A stretch of 64,000 nt of DNA from VYFG01 sp965248685 (GTDB taxonomy: Bacteria; Pseudomonadota; Gammaproteobacteria; Arenicellales; Poriferihabitantaceae): NCBI GenBank assembly GCA_965248685.1, contig CBDFKC010000002.1:944376-1008375 (forward strand). Direction: 5' to 3'. The first letter of the stretch is position 1; each line of letters starts with the position of its first letter. Below are positions 43,483 to 52,919 of the stretch, in pieces. The notes under the pieces are model-generated. The model saw nothing but the letters and a program-made list of their open reading frames with translations, was not told the DNA's origin and searched no databases. A program made the position numbers and the translations under genes.

Positions 43483-44751
43483 CTACTTGAATTCAAAAGC
43501 GGTAGACCATGAGTTTAAGAACTGCCTCCTCCAAAGTAGATTTCTATCGACAATTGACAATTCTACTTCATCGCATATCTCATCCCAATGGTGCTCGATC
43601 AGTCGAATTTGGTTTGTGAAAATGTTCTGAGCTTCATTAGGGTCCAACAAAAAATTATGCGCTGCATTTAGGCAGGTTTGTAATTGACTTAAATTATTGG
43701 TGCCAGAAATCATCATGGCTTGTGATGCTTCATTTCCGGTTCGCCCCTGCGGGCAGATATCATAAGCTGGTGTGAGACTGAGTTTTTTCCCATTCCAAAA
43801 AGCCGAGTGATTGCGCGCATGATCGTCTGTATTGCCACACAAGATATTGAACACCATTCTTGAGAACAACTCTCTTAATGTGTATTTAGGCTCAATAAAT
43901 TTGTGCCGAATTATTTCTGCCAGAGTTTCATAGCTGGCATAACGGGCGTGCATTTCATCTAGTTTTAGTAGGGAGAGTACGGATATCATCAGCTTCCGTG
44001 TGTATCCATGATCGCCGAGTTGTCGATCAAAACGCTCGACCAGAAGTACATCTTTATTCGCTGCTTTTGCTAGTTTTACAGGAGCCACATCTAAGCCGAC
44101 TAGCGCCGCCAACCGCATGGCGATGTATTCTGCTTTCACAACGCTGTACAAGTCTGCGCTGGTAGAGAATTTAGCAACGTATTTAACATCTTTGTCTTCG
44201 ATCAGTGCTTTAGGTCTGGCACCACCAATTGAGCTGCCGTGCATTAGTGCCTGATCTAGCTCCGGTTGCAGCGGAATACCCTTCTGAACGCGTTCGGCTG
44301 ATTCAAGTAGCTCTTCGAGCGAGGCACTCTGCGCTGAACGTGGCTGATATTCGGCAGGAGATAATTGAAAATCGAGCGCACCAATTCGGTCTGACCCAGA
44401 GGAAATGAGGTACGTCAATTCATCCAGTTGGGCAGTATCTGTGTTTGCTCCTTTTGAGCCCAGCAGGCGATTCATGATTACACGTCTTCCCCAGGCATCC
44501 GGAGCTGCGTCTCTTAGACAACCTGGCATAGTTAGCCCATGGAACAACGGCAATAGACCCGACCGTAGCGGCAATTCATCTGGAGCTAACGCAATGCCAG
44601 GAGATGAATCACTGACTCTTTCAAGGTAACTCTTACCATAGTTAAATTGCAGACCGTCGCCTATTGCCTGCAACCTGCCAGCGACAATTGGCTTGACTTG
44701 TTCTGGCAGCCAAACCCAGACAAATGCTTCAGTAGTGGGATCAGAAGTCAT
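43483..44751 (-). CDS. hipA: HipA-family serine/threonine kinase toxin
   Basis: 422 residues of the HipA family. Couple-HipA N-terminal domain 1-110, then the kinase: the Ser loop GSSIGGARPKAL, the lysine strand KYVAKFS, the catalytic NILCGNTDDHARNHS and the AYDICP metal motif. HipA phosphorylates glutamyl-tRNA synthetase or similar targets and is held by HipB. Its start overlaps the hipB end by 11 bp, as in other hipBA operons. No frame damage, so it is potentially functional. Confidence 0.88.
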   Translation of the reverse strand: MTSDPTTEAFVWVWLPEQVKPIVAGRLQAIGDGLQFNYGKSYLERVSDSSPGIALAPDELPLRSGLLPLFHGLTMPGCLRDAAPDAWGRRVIMNRLLGSKGANTDTAQLDELTYLISSGSDRIGALDFQLSPAEYQPRSAQSASLEELLESAERVQKGIPLQPELDQALMHGSSIGGARPKALIEDKDVKYVAKFSTSADLYSVVKAEYIAMRLAALVGLDVAPVKLAKAANKDVLLVERFDRQLGDHGYTRKLMISVLSLLKLDEMHARYASYETLAEIIRHKFIEPKYTLRELFSRMVFNILCGNTDDHARNHSAFWNGKKLSLTPAYDICPQGRTGNEASQAMMISGTNNLSQLQTCLNAAHNFLLDPNEAQNIFTNQIRLIEHHWDEICDEVELSIVDRNLLWRRQFLNSWSTAFEFK

Positions 44752-45079
44752 CGTTCACGTTCTGTCGCGGTTTGTGTACCGACTTTGGAAGCAATGCCAG
44801 CTTTTCGTTAGCCTGGTTTATTTTCTGCGATAGTTGCCTGGAGTCCAGCTCAAACAGTGGTACACCGGCAATAGTTGCCACCTCGAACGCTGCACCAATA
44901 GAACAATTAGGATCTCCTTTTTCTATGCGTTGAACCAATCCACGTGAAATACCGGCTCGATCAGATAACTCTTGAACAGTTATTTTGCGTTCTTTGCGAG
45001 CAATGCGAACCAATCTCCCTAGCAATTCAATTGCTGAGAGACTATGAGTGGATATGGGTTTATTTGATGTTTTTGGCAT
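44741..45079 (-). CDS. hipB: HipB-like XRE antitoxin
   Basis: 112 residues, XRE HTH (about 20-75: LVRIARKERKITVQELSDRA, GISRGLVQRIEKG). The disordered C-terminal tail (KSVHKPRQNVNDDF) would lie against HipA. Preceded at 3 bp by the first of two operator palindromes, consistent with autoregulation by HipAB. Confidence 0.85.
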   Translation of the reverse strand: MPKTSNKPISTHSLSAIELLGRLVRIARKERKITVQELSDRAGISRGLVQRIEKGDPNCSIGAAFEVATIAGVPLFELDSRQLSQKINQANEKLALLPKSVHKPRQNVNDDF

Positions 45080-45081
45080 AT

Positions 45082-45101
45082 ATGACCTATATATAACTCA
45101 T
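45082..45101. promoter_or_regulatory. hipBA operator O1
   Basis: ATGACCTATATATAACTCAT, an imperfect palindrome of form ATGA-NN-TATATATA-NN-TCAT, 3 bp before the hipB start codon. Confidence 0.75.
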
Positions 45102-45112
45102 ATTCTTATAAT

Positions 45113-45132
45113 ATGATCTATATATAAATCAT
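45113..45132. promoter_or_regulatory. hipBA operator O2
   Basis: ATGATCTATATATAAATCAT, 31 bp (about three helical turns) upstream of O1, same palindrome class and more symmetric. Paired spacing suggests cooperative binding of HipB dimers. Confidence 0.75.
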
Positions 45133-45485
45133 TTTATGTCAATTGATTGACGTTTACAAGGGCGATTGTGTGTTAAGACTAATGGGAAAGGTCAGAACGT
45201 GTAGCCGACCGCTTGAAAACCTGTCCTACCATACAGTGGATGTTTTACAAATGAGAACAGAGCAACTTTATGATCTATTGAAAGCACCTCAGTCGTATCT
45301 GCCCTGCTTTTTGTAGAGCGGACGTCCGTTTTTAGCGAGGCCTTGCGTTCAGATATAAGCTTCCCCAGCTTTATCTCCAGCTGTACCAGCTTCCCAGATT
45401 GATTTTTGGTTGATGCGACGTTAAAAAATCTATTCCAAACGCAGCTAATTTACGGGGAAATACACAACATGTTGACGATGTAATG
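45133..45485. other. Intergenic, no gene seen
   Basis: 353 bp between the HipBA operators and the arylsulfotransferase-like gene. I see no gene or clear structure. Confidence 0.5.
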
Positions 45486-46874
45486 CTAATTACTTGGCAC
45501 AGGTACAAGAGGTTTTAGTGGCGAGAGGAAGGACTTACTCTTAAACCCCGCATAATTAGCTGAATATCGCGTTAAGTTGAAATAGTAACCGCTTTTCAGG
45601 AAGCCGAGTTCCTCACAAGAGACTTCGTTCCATTGTCGAATGTAATCCGGCCTGGTTTTTGGTTCACTGCCTTCACCGATGGTGCAAAACGGACTTATAT
45701 ATTTCCACACGATCTCACCGTCCGGTGTAATTTCTATAAAAACACCCTGGTTGCTGAATGCGATCAGCGTATTACCATTCGGCAATCGCTGGGCAGAAGA
45801 CTGACGCCCATCATCGAATTTTCCTTGAAAGTTGTATGACCAGTTGGTGTCTGCCGGGCCAAAGATTCCATCTTCCAGAAAATACTCCCCTGTGTGTTGA
45901 TTACCTTGTATTGGTGGTCGAACTTGATCGACTTGATCATGCAAATTGTTAAACCAGAGTATATCGCCTACGCCATTTTCCTTATCGCTGCCATAGTGAT
46001 AACCAAACTCTGATTCTTTAATCCAGTGCGAGTTATGTTGCCCCGATGTTTTTATTTCACCGGGCATGTTGTAGTTGGCAGGATTACCCCAGCGGTAGCG
46101 AATATTTCCATATTCCTGTGCGGCTTCCTGTGTTGTACCGGTATCGTCAATGACAACAAGTTCATTATAACTGTTAAAACTCATCAGTATTTCCTTCCTA
46201 TGCGCATGAAAATCCAGTGCGTTTAATCTTTTGTAACTGGCGACATGAAACAACCCGGGATAGTTGGCCGGGTCTTCGCCTGCCGGAACAACATGGTCCT
46301 TTACTTGCCACTCCCATTCGATAGTTCCCCCTTCACCTGGCCGGATAGACTGCCAGTCACGGTTCCAGTTTTTGTAGTCTGGTTTTACTTTGATGAGTGA
46401 CTCCGTTCCGTCAGCCAGTATCACAGAGAGAAGTAACCGGCCATCGGGTAACAGGACAATGTCATGATGGGCGCCAGGGTAGTGGTACTGCCAAACAATG
46501 TTGTTATCCCAGTCATATTCCCTGATCAGGGCGCCATTGCCAGCACATTTTGACGTGTCATAACACAGATTTCTTATTAGTGTTCCCTTTTCTGTAAAGA
46601 GAATTTTCACACCGTTCAAATTGTCGGGTTCCTTCCACTCCCAAAGGAGATTTCCATCATTGTCGATCAGGTAAACGCCGGTTCCCCGTAGCACGCTGAA
46701 CAGGGAATAGCCTTCGTTGGCGCCATGATTGCAATACAGACCGGCTGTCTGCGATGCTTTCCCTTTGCAACTTCCGGGTTGAGACCATGCCTGGTTAAAG
46801 AAGAAGAGGGCGAGAATGGTTATGAGTCCAATTACCAGCGAACTTGTGTTTTGTGCCATTATTTTGCGGATCAT
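45486..46874 (-). CDS. Arylsulfotransferase (ASST)-like exported beta-propeller protein
   Basis: 462 residues from ATG 46874 (MIRKIMAQNTSSLVIGLITIL); TTG 46895 and ATG 46859 are alternatives and none has a good ribosome binding site. A signal peptide or anchor precedes a six-bladed-propeller sequence with repeated GNLLWEW / NIVWQYHYP / GEIVWKY blade strands. HYPGAHHDIVLLPDG and RLPNGNTLIAF are typical ASST family motifs. Many such proteins are not proven sulfotransferases. Confidence 0.75.
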   Translation of the reverse strand: MIRKIMAQNTSSLVIGLITILALFFFNQAWSQPGSCKGKASQTAGLYCNHGANEGYSLFSVLRGTGVYLIDNDGNLLWEWKEPDNLNGVKILFTEKGTLIRNLCYDTSKCAGNGALIREYDWDNNIVWQYHYPGAHHDIVLLPDGRLLLSVILADGTESLIKVKPDYKNWNRDWQSIRPGEGGTIEWEWQVKDHVVPAGEDPANYPGLFHVASYKRLNALDFHAHRKEILMSFNSYNELVVIDDTGTTQEAAQEYGNIRYRWGNPANYNMPGEIKTSGQHNSHWIKESEFGYHYGSDKENGVGDILWFNNLHDQVDQVRPPIQGNQHTGEYFLEDGIFGPADTNWSYNFQGKFDDGRQSSAQRLPNGNTLIAFSNQGVFIEITPDGEIVWKYISPFCTIGEGSEPKTRPDYIRQWNEVSCEELGFLKSGYYFNLTRYSANYAGFKSKSFLSPLKPLVPVPSN

Positions 46875-46910
46875 CGATAACACTGAATTCACCAAGCTTA
46901 CTTACAGATC

Positions 46911-46922
46911 GGGGTCAGAGTT
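46911..46922 (+). repeat. GGGGTCAGAGTT motif
   Basis: A single copy of the GGGTCAGA(C/G)T type seen at 17211 and 36795, about 110 bp from the tRNA-Phe fragment. Such motifs mark repeat-linked junctions. Confidence 0.4.
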
Positions 46923-47032
46923 GCAACCATTTCGAAGGGCGTATATCAGAGACCATACCAGCAATTACCGGCCTACGCGACGCCAGTTCACTCTGAGGTC
47001 ACAACGAACTGGGTTTAGGATGGAGCTAGAAG

Positions 47033-47079
47033 TGGTGGCCAGGGACAGAATCGAACTGCCGACACGGGGATTTTCAGTC
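47033..47079 (-). other. tRNA-Phe 3' fragment, candidate attachment site (attR)
   Basis: 47 bp identical to 54698-54744, the CCA end through the anticodon loop of the intact tRNA-Phe, in the same orientation. The anticodon stem and 5' half are absent, so it is not a working tRNA. Duplicated tRNA 3' ends are left by site-specific integration of islands. Confidence 0.85.
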
Positions 47080-47244
47080 TACCGTACAATGGCTTAAGTA
47101 AGCCAAATTTTCCACTTTCTTGTAAAAAAAAACATAAACTCCACTCCAATTGTCATTTTGCACCCTAATGGAGCCACCGATTTGCAGTGTAATGGGTCCA
47201 CCCATTTTGCGTTAAATCGGTCTTAAACGGACTGGATTATTCCT

Positions 47245-48006
47245 CTATTTTTTACCTTTATCAAGCTGATCCTGTAGTGGTCTCGGTTGTCGGTAACTTT
47301 TGCCATCCAGAATCAATCGATAGGCGCCATGCTTGAGTCGATCCAACGTGGCAGCGCCCATCAACTTGTTGGGAAAGGCGTCACCCCATTCACCAAAGTC
47401 AAGATTGCTAGTGATCACGGTGGGCTTGCGTTCATAACGCTCAGCAATGAGATCATGGAAGTCTTCGTCTGCCGGTGCACGCAGAGGTTTTAGCCCAAAA
47501 TCGTCAACAATGAGTAAATCGATCTGGCTCAATAACTTGAACCGCCTGTCGTAGCTATCATTGGCCCGGGCGGCGTAGAGTGAGCTGAGTAATTGCGCCG
47601 CCGTGGTAAACAAGACATCATGGTCCTGCCTCACCGCAGCATGACCGATTGCCTGGGCAATATGACTTTTGCCGGTACCACACGGCCCAACGATCAGGGT
47701 GGCCACCTTCTCGTGGATAAATCGTCCCGTCATCAGATCATGGATCAGCGCCGAATTGATCTTTGGATTGAAGTCAAAATCGAACTGATCGAGGGTTTTA
47801 TTGGAACGGAACGCCGCTCTGCGTAACCGGAAGTCAAACTTCTTCTGGTCACGCCGAGCCACTTCATCACTCACCAGCAAGGAGAGGAAGTCGGTATACG
47901 CCATTTTACCGTCGATGGCTTGTTTGTTTCTGGACTCCAGCGAGTCAAGGATGCCGGACAGACGGAGCTGTTTGAGCATCGGGGCAAGGTCGGGTTTTGG
48001 ATTCAT
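47245..48006 (-). CDS. istB: IS21 helper ATPase IstB
   Basis: 253 residues, AAA+ ATPase with Walker A GPCGTGKSHIAQA, Walker B LLIVDDFGL and arginine-rich C-terminus (GAYRLILDGKSYRQPR). IstB chooses target DNA and activates IstA. Intact and 67 bp downstream of istA. Confidence 0.95.
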   Translation of the reverse strand: MNPKPDLAPMLKQLRLSGILDSLESRNKQAIDGKMAYTDFLSLLVSDEVARRDQKKFDFRLRRAAFRSNKTLDQFDFDFNPKINSALIHDLMTGRFIHEKVATLIVGPCGTGKSHIAQAIGHAAVRQDHDVLFTTAAQLLSSLYAARANDSYDRRFKLLSQIDLLIVDDFGLKPLRAPADEDFHDLIAERYERKPTVITSNLDFGEWGDAFPNKLMGAATLDRLKHGAYRLILDGKSYRQPRPLQDQLDKGKK

Positions 48007-48073
48007 AGGATTGATTACTCCAGGGTTAAAGGTTGTTGTGGGATTAGGGGTAGATTTGGGTTTGGATTAAGAA

Positions 48074-49618
48074 TTAATGCTTCAGCATCTTTGACAGTTC
48101 CCGGCTGTATCGCCCCTGACCGGTATAACAATCGGCCAGGGTATCGAACACCTGTTGGGAACTGGGTTGGCCATCGAGTCCCTTTTTGAGAATCGACTTG
48201 ACCGTCGCATAGCGCGGATTATGGAAGTCCATGGCACGCTGGCAGGCGGCATCGAGGCGTTTTGCCCCATACGTCTTCTTCAACGCCAGGATGCCCTGCA
48301 CGGCCCGGAGGTTATACAGCACACGATCATCGAATAACTGACGCACTAACAGGTGACAAGCCACCCCGATCCGTTCAGACTGTTCAAGACACCAGACCGG
48401 GCCCTGCATCTTGTAAGCCAACGCATTGGGCGGCAAATGGTCATCCAGAGTGCGGCGGGAGCCCGGGATAAACAACCGTGCATGGACTGCCACCAAATTA
48501 TCCTGCTGATAGACCCGAATGGTGTGGGGTGTGGCCTTGAGCCAGAGATTCAGCCCAATCAAACCGAAAGGGACTGAATACAGGCATTTCTCAAATTGCA
48601 CATGGGTGTCACGATGCACTTTGACCTTGGCCCATATCGCCAATTCAGGGGGAATGGAAGGCAAGGCTTTGAACAGGGGTTGCTCGATGGCAAACAGGGT
48701 AAGGGGTTTCTCGTGGGTGGTGCCATGGACACGGTTTCCAGCTTCTTCCAATATCCAGTGCTGCAATTGGCGATTGCCATCATGGCGATCAACAAACTGG
48801 CGGAGAGGCATGAAGCCACGCTTTAGGAATTTGATTCCGGATTCTACGCGACCCTTCAATTGTGGTTCACGTGGCGGCAGGGCATCAATTTTGAAGCCAT
48901 AGCCTTCGGCATATTCCGCGTACGCTCGTTGCACCACAGGGTCGTAATAACACGCTTTGGTAATCGCGCACTTAGCATTGTCGATAATAATGCGACTGAC
49001 CACTCCACCAAAGAATTCAAAGGCGTGACGGTGACATTCCAGCCAGGTCGCGATCTTCTGATTCAGCACAATCTCCGCATACTGATGCCGCGAGAAGGCC
49101 AGGGTCATCAGAAAGAACCAGCTCTTTATCTCTTCTCCAGTGCGGGTATCAACCAGCTTAGGTCCGGTACCGAAATCGACCTGGGCGGCTTCCCCTGGGG
49201 CAAAGTCAAGTTTGACGGTTGATTTGGGTGCTTCTGTACCGCGTAGACTGCACACGAATCGATAAACGGCGGCGTACGCGCCGGTAAACTGATGGTTACG
49301 TACCAAGGCCTGATAAATGGTGCTGCTCTGAATTCCTTGATCCGCCCAGGCTTTCACCTGATCTCGATACGGTTCCACGCTCGACTGACCAAGTGAGGCA
49401 GGCGTTGATTGTATCCGCAGCACTTGGCCAAGCACGGTGTTATCGGGTATCGGCGTGTCCGCATCCAGCCAGCCATTGGCCTGGGCAGTGCGACGAATAT
49501 CCGCTGCTTTGCGGCGGCCAACGATCCCGGCTCTGGCCAGAACGCGATCTGAATCACCCTGGCGCATCCGCACCAAGACTTGACGAACTTCAAACATCTC
49601 AAACCTTCTGTTGCTCAT
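48074..49618 (-). CDS. istA: IS21 transposase IstA
   Basis: 514 residues: N-terminal HTH (MFEVRQVLVRMRQGDSDRVL), DDE integrase core with D in AQVDFGTG, D in RIIIDNAKC and E in RVESGIKFLK, and a basic C-terminal region. Complete frame starting at ATG 49618. Confidence 0.95.
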   Translation of the reverse strand: MSNRRFEMFEVRQVLVRMRQGDSDRVLARAGIVGRRKAADIRRTAQANGWLDADTPIPDNTVLGQVLRIQSTPASLGQSSVEPYRDQVKAWADQGIQSSTIYQALVRNHQFTGAYAAVYRFVCSLRGTEAPKSTVKLDFAPGEAAQVDFGTGPKLVDTRTGEEIKSWFFLMTLAFSRHQYAEIVLNQKIATWLECHRHAFEFFGGVVSRIIIDNAKCAITKACYYDPVVQRAYAEYAEGYGFKIDALPPREPQLKGRVESGIKFLKRGFMPLRQFVDRHDGNRQLQHWILEEAGNRVHGTTHEKPLTLFAIEQPLFKALPSIPPELAIWAKVKVHRDTHVQFEKCLYSVPFGLIGLNLWLKATPHTIRVYQQDNLVAVHARLFIPGSRRTLDDHLPPNALAYKMQGPVWCLEQSERIGVACHLLVRQLFDDRVLYNLRAVQGILALKKTYGAKRLDAACQRAMDFHNPRYATVKSILKKGLDGQPSSQQVFDTLADCYTGQGRYSRELSKMLKH

Positions 49619-49961
49619 GGTAGCCTCGCAAAAAGGCGCGAGGGTACCGGTTATTGAAAGGTTTAAGACCGAAAAATTACCCTAATACCCTGGCCACCAG
49701 GGTGGCTCCATTAGGGTGCAAATTTGGTGGCTCCATTAAGTGCAAACTGAGTGGCTCCATTGCGGTGCAAATTGACACCAATAAAATCTGCCACTTACTG
49801 ACTCGTTTTACAAGTTAAACACCGCTAAAAATCTGCCGCTACCGCGGCACCCCTTCCCCTCCAAGTCATCACCGATTTCACCAGTCGCGGCTACTAATGC
49901 GGGGCTGTGCATTCACGTCCACAACATACGGACATTTATTCAACCAACCAGGAACCAAACC

Positions 49962-50111
49962 ATGAAATATTTACAAATAATCGTTTTAGCCGTGGCATTA
50001 CTTGCCGTATCCCAGACTCAAGCCGGACAGTTGACAGATCCGCAGCAAGTCACCTCCTACACACTACAACAGACCTTTATTTTGCTCAGACTGAATGATA
50101 GAGAAATCTAA
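49962..50111 (+). CDS. Small secreted peptide or truncated exported protein (49 residues)
   Basis: ATG 49962, with AGGA about 10 bp upstream. A clean Sec signal (MKYLQIIVLAVALLAVSQTQA) is followed by only 28 mature residues (GQLTDPQQVTSYTLQQ...LNDREI). The IS21 insertion ends 184 bp upstream. It may be a real short secreted peptide or the head of a truncated gene. A hairpin follows 12 bp after the stop. Confidence 0.45.
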   Translation: MKYLQIIVLAVALLAVSQTQAGQLTDPQQVTSYTLQQTFILLRLNDREI

Positions 50112-50123
50112 GAGATAAAAAGA

Positions 50124-50156
50124 TGACGGAGGGAATATTTTTAATTCCCTCCGTCA
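50124..50156 (+). terminator. 13-bp hairpin with a duplicated right arm
   Basis: TGACGGAGGGAAT (50124-50136) pairs perfectly with ATTCCCTCCGTCA (50144-50156). The right arm and following CCTTTGTCGTTTTT are directly repeated about 28 bp further on. It likely ends the small secreted-peptide transcript, though no clean T-tract follows. Confidence 0.5.
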
Positions 50157-50496
50157 CCTTTGTCGTTTTTAATTCCCTCCGTCACCTTTGTCGTTTCCTT
50201 TGTCGGTCGTTTTGACAGCTTATAGACCCATCTTGAGCCGGCATCCATCGTTTGTGACACAAGTCTTGTCTTTATCACGGTTTTGTGCTACTAGTTGCAG
50301 TCACATTTTAAATTGGATGAACTACTGGATTAGCGGTTCCAAATCTTCAGCTCAAAACAATGCCTCGACGCCCACTACATTGAGAGAGGTAGTAAACCAC
50401 GATGTTCCGTAAGAAGTAGTTTGAAAACAAGGAGTTTGAAGTCTACATATCATATTAAATTGATGCATACTGCCAAACCATACTGGAAGAGTAGCT
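50157..50496. other. Intergenic after the hairpin
   Basis: Contains the second copy of TTAATTCCCTCCGTCACC and nothing else I can support. Confidence 0.4.
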
Positions 50497-50846
50497 ATGT
50501 CTAGGCTCGTTTTTTCGTTGGTGTTTTGTGCAATTTTTAATATATCATATGTGACACTCAGCCGCGCTGGTGAACTGCCCCAGTCGGTCACAGCTTTTTC
50601 AACTGTGTTGATAATACCGTCGCACCCTCGATTCAAGCCGGCGATAGTGATAGTGAAATTAGTGGCTATGTGAAAGCCTCTATGAAAACTTGCAAATCCG
50701 AATATAAATCCTATCGAAAGTTTGTTGGGCGCAAAATCATGCAACACTTCGGTTGGACACGCCTCGACTCACAAGTCTATGTGTTTCTTAAGAAAGACTT
50801 GTACAAATTGTTGACTAAGGTCATGAACGAACGTTGGGGCAGTTAA
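50497..50846 (+). pseudogene. Frameshifted secreted protein gene
   Basis: ATG 50497 (GGAAG upstream) opens a signal-peptide frame MSRLVFSLVFCAIFNISYVT to about 50600. A different frame then reads CVDNTVAPSIQAGDSDSE, then SMKTCKSEYKSYRKFVG, ending NERWGS at 50846. The switch falls near the GCTTTTTCAAC run, where a one-base slip would rejoin them to a single protein of about 115 residues. The joined product looks like a small secreted protein with two Cys. It is 3 bp from the next gene. Confidence 0.5.
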
Positions 50847-50849
50847 TAC

Positions 50850-51812
50850 ATGGCCAATTGGTGGAAGTCGTTGCTCTGCACTACACTGATAGCGAGCCAA
50901 CTCGGACTGCCACGGGCGGCGCTGGCTACTGAGGAGGCAGTCGAATATTATAGAATGATCGTCCCCAATCATATCCGTATTTGGAACAAAGAATTTGCCC
51001 CGATCAGTATGGAGTCCACAACGGATTCTTGGTCGCCGCAATATGAAGATGTAAGGGTCGATATGCCTTTATTGACAGAGCATGAACCTTATCGCTTGAC
51101 GTTTGAGTTTCGATATGAGGGAACAGAGTCGGGGGACGCGGTTAGCGATGAATATCGCACACTGAGCATTCTGCACTCAAAGTTGCGTGGGTGGGCAAAG
51201 GTAAAAACAGACGTTCAACTATTGGCGAGCGACGAAGGGGGGAGAGACAGATTCAGGAAGAGTTTTTTGGGAGGCGATTTTAATGATTCCTTTTATGCGA
51301 TCAGTATATTGGAAGAGCTTCAAAAGCAGCGCCCTGATTTAGCGATAGAAACTAGACAGTGGCTCTTGGGCGAATTGATTCGGCAAAATGGGGAGAAAGC
51401 TGTAGAGTCTGCCCATGATCAAGCCGTAGAACCTAACATTACGATGATTGCCCGTTTTTTCAAATCGTTTGACGAGTCCGACGAAATTGACGATAGTTTT
51501 CTGCTCTTTGAAGCAGCGGATGCTCCAACGGAACCGATGGAATTTGGACAAGGATTGAATCTTCATTTATATATTGACGTTTACCATTCCGGCTCACCAG
51601 AATATAACGCTGAGATAGCAACTGAAACTATGGGACGTCGGCTATTCATCGAGGCTACACGCCGACGAGAGTGGACAGAAGCCGCTCGGCTTCTACTTGG
51701 TTACGCTTTGCGTTTTGAACCCAAAATAATACGAGAAATCAAAAACAATCGTGACCTAAGGTTTGCATTGCTAAACGAGATTTCCCGAACAAACCGCGGT
51801 CAACTTGAATAG
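50850..51812 (+). CDS. Secreted protein of unknown function
   Basis: 320 residues, signal peptide MANWWKSLLCTTLIASQLGL with cleavage near ALA-TEE. The rest is acidic and helical (SEYNAEIATETMGRRLFIEA-type segments) without a recognised domain. It follows the frameshifted secreted gene immediately, so the two form one unit. Unique to the candidate island. Confidence 0.65.
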   Translation: MANWWKSLLCTTLIASQLGLPRAALATEEAVEYYRMIVPNHIRIWNKEFAPISMESTTDSWSPQYEDVRVDMPLLTEHEPYRLTFEFRYEGTESGDAVSDEYRTLSILHSKLRGWAKVKTDVQLLASDEGGRDRFRKSFLGGDFNDSFYAISILEELQKQRPDLAIETRQWLLGELIRQNGEKAVESAHDQAVEPNITMIARFFKSFDESDEIDDSFLLFEAADAPTEPMEFGQGLNLHLYIDVYHSGSPEYNAEIATETMGRRLFIEATRRREWTEAARLLLGYALRFEPKIIREIKNNRDLRFALLNEISRTNRGQLE

Positions 51813-52011
51813 AAATTATTAATTCCTAATTTGCTGCCTTACGGTGGAGAGTGGAGGTTATACCTTCCTCTTTGACGATGTTCCGCGGATTGTTCGAGTG
51901 GCGTTGTAATGCCTGGCTGATTTCCGGGTAAAATGACTCTACACCACTCGCAACGGTCATTCGAACGATTGGAATTCTCGGCAAAATATAGCAATGCAAT
52001 CACTTTGCGAA
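51813..52011. other. Convergent gap
   Basis: About 200 bp with no recognised feature. Confidence 0.4.
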
Positions 52012-52761
52012 CTATCTAACCGCTCTATTCATCCCGCCATCTGACAAAATACTTTGACCTGTTATGTAGCGTGATTCATGGGAAGAAAGGAATACACAAG
52101 CATGACCAATTTCTTCAAATAATGCTGGCCTTTGTGCTGGAATTGATGCTCGCGCGAACTCTGACAGGTTCACGTTTTCACAGAACCCAGGCAATAGGTT
52201 GTTCATTCGAATATTGTGTCTTGCGTACCGATCCCCGTAGAGTTTTGAGAAACTATGTAAAGCCGCCCTAAGCATGCTCATGGGATAAGGCGCTCTTGGT
52301 TCAATGGTATTCATTGATGAGATATTTACAAAGGCCCCTCCTTCCTGTTCGATCATGATCGGTGTGACAATTCGTGCAAGCTTGACGACATTAAGTACGT
52401 ACATATCCAAACTTTCGTGCCACAATTCATCGGTAAGCTCGAGTAGAGGGCCGTCGAAATCGGGATCGAACCCAACCGTTTTAATTGCCTCCGGTACGCC
52501 GCCGCCGTGACCCATGTTGCTTACAACAGCATCAATACGACCATATTGATTCATGGTTTCATCTACCATTGCCTGTAAATCATCAACTTCCAATACCGAG
52601 CCTTGTCGCCCAATTCCGCCAAGTTCATCTGCTAATTCAACGCTGCGTGTGGATGGTGACATCAACGAAACCTTGTAGCCCGCCTTTGCCATTTCAATAG
52701 CGCAACCGCGCCCAATGCCTTGACCCGTTCCGGTCATTATGGCTACTTTTGTATCTGTCAT
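52012..52761 (-). CDS. SDR-fold oxidoreductase lacking the usual catalytic lysine
   Basis: 249 residues from ATG 52761 (MTDTKVAIMTGTGQGIGRGC), preceded by AAGGAG. NAD(P)-binding TGTGQGIG and the SNMGHGG loop are normal. The active-site motif reads Y-P-M-S-M-L-R instead of Y-x-x-x-K, so the Lys that lowers the Tyr pKa is replaced by Met. It belongs to a divergent SDR group or is catalytically altered. Divergent from the LysR gene at 52920, which probably controls it. Confidence 0.8.
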   Translation of the reverse strand: MTDTKVAIMTGTGQGIGRGCAIEMAKAGYKVSLMSPSTRSVELADELGGIGRQGSVLEVDDLQAMVDETMNQYGRIDAVVSNMGHGGGVPEAIKTVGFDPDFDGPLLELTDELWHESLDMYVLNVVKLARIVTPIMIEQEGGAFVNISSMNTIEPRAPYPMSMLRAALHSFSKLYGDRYARHNIRMNNLLPGFCENVNLSEFARASIPAQRPALFEEIGHACVFLSSHESRYITGQSILSDGGMNRAVR

Positions 52762-52919
52762 GTTCTTACTCCTTATATTCAAGATTGGGGTCAGCAAACC
52801 AAGTGATTTTTCACATCTTATTCGTTACGCTCATACTAGAGAATTTAACGAATTATTGACTATGTGCCTAATTTAAGCCTAATTCCTAATCCCGTAAAAC
52901 GATATAATTGCATCTGCTT

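Larger units (their letters stand above)
47151..49777 (-). mobile_element. Complete IS21-family insertion sequence
   Basis: Ends TGTCA(T/A)TTTGCACC...AATGGAGCCAC, with TG/CA termini at 47151 and 49777. Several subterminal repeats of GTGGCTCCATT...GTGCAA occur, three at the right and two at the left, typical of IS21. A 5-bp CCAAT duplication flanks it (47146-47150 and 49778-49782). istA and istB are both intact. Confidence 0.93.

Noticed and set aside
47033..47079. Second functional tRNA-Phe
   Set aside because: The 5' half and acceptor partner are missing.
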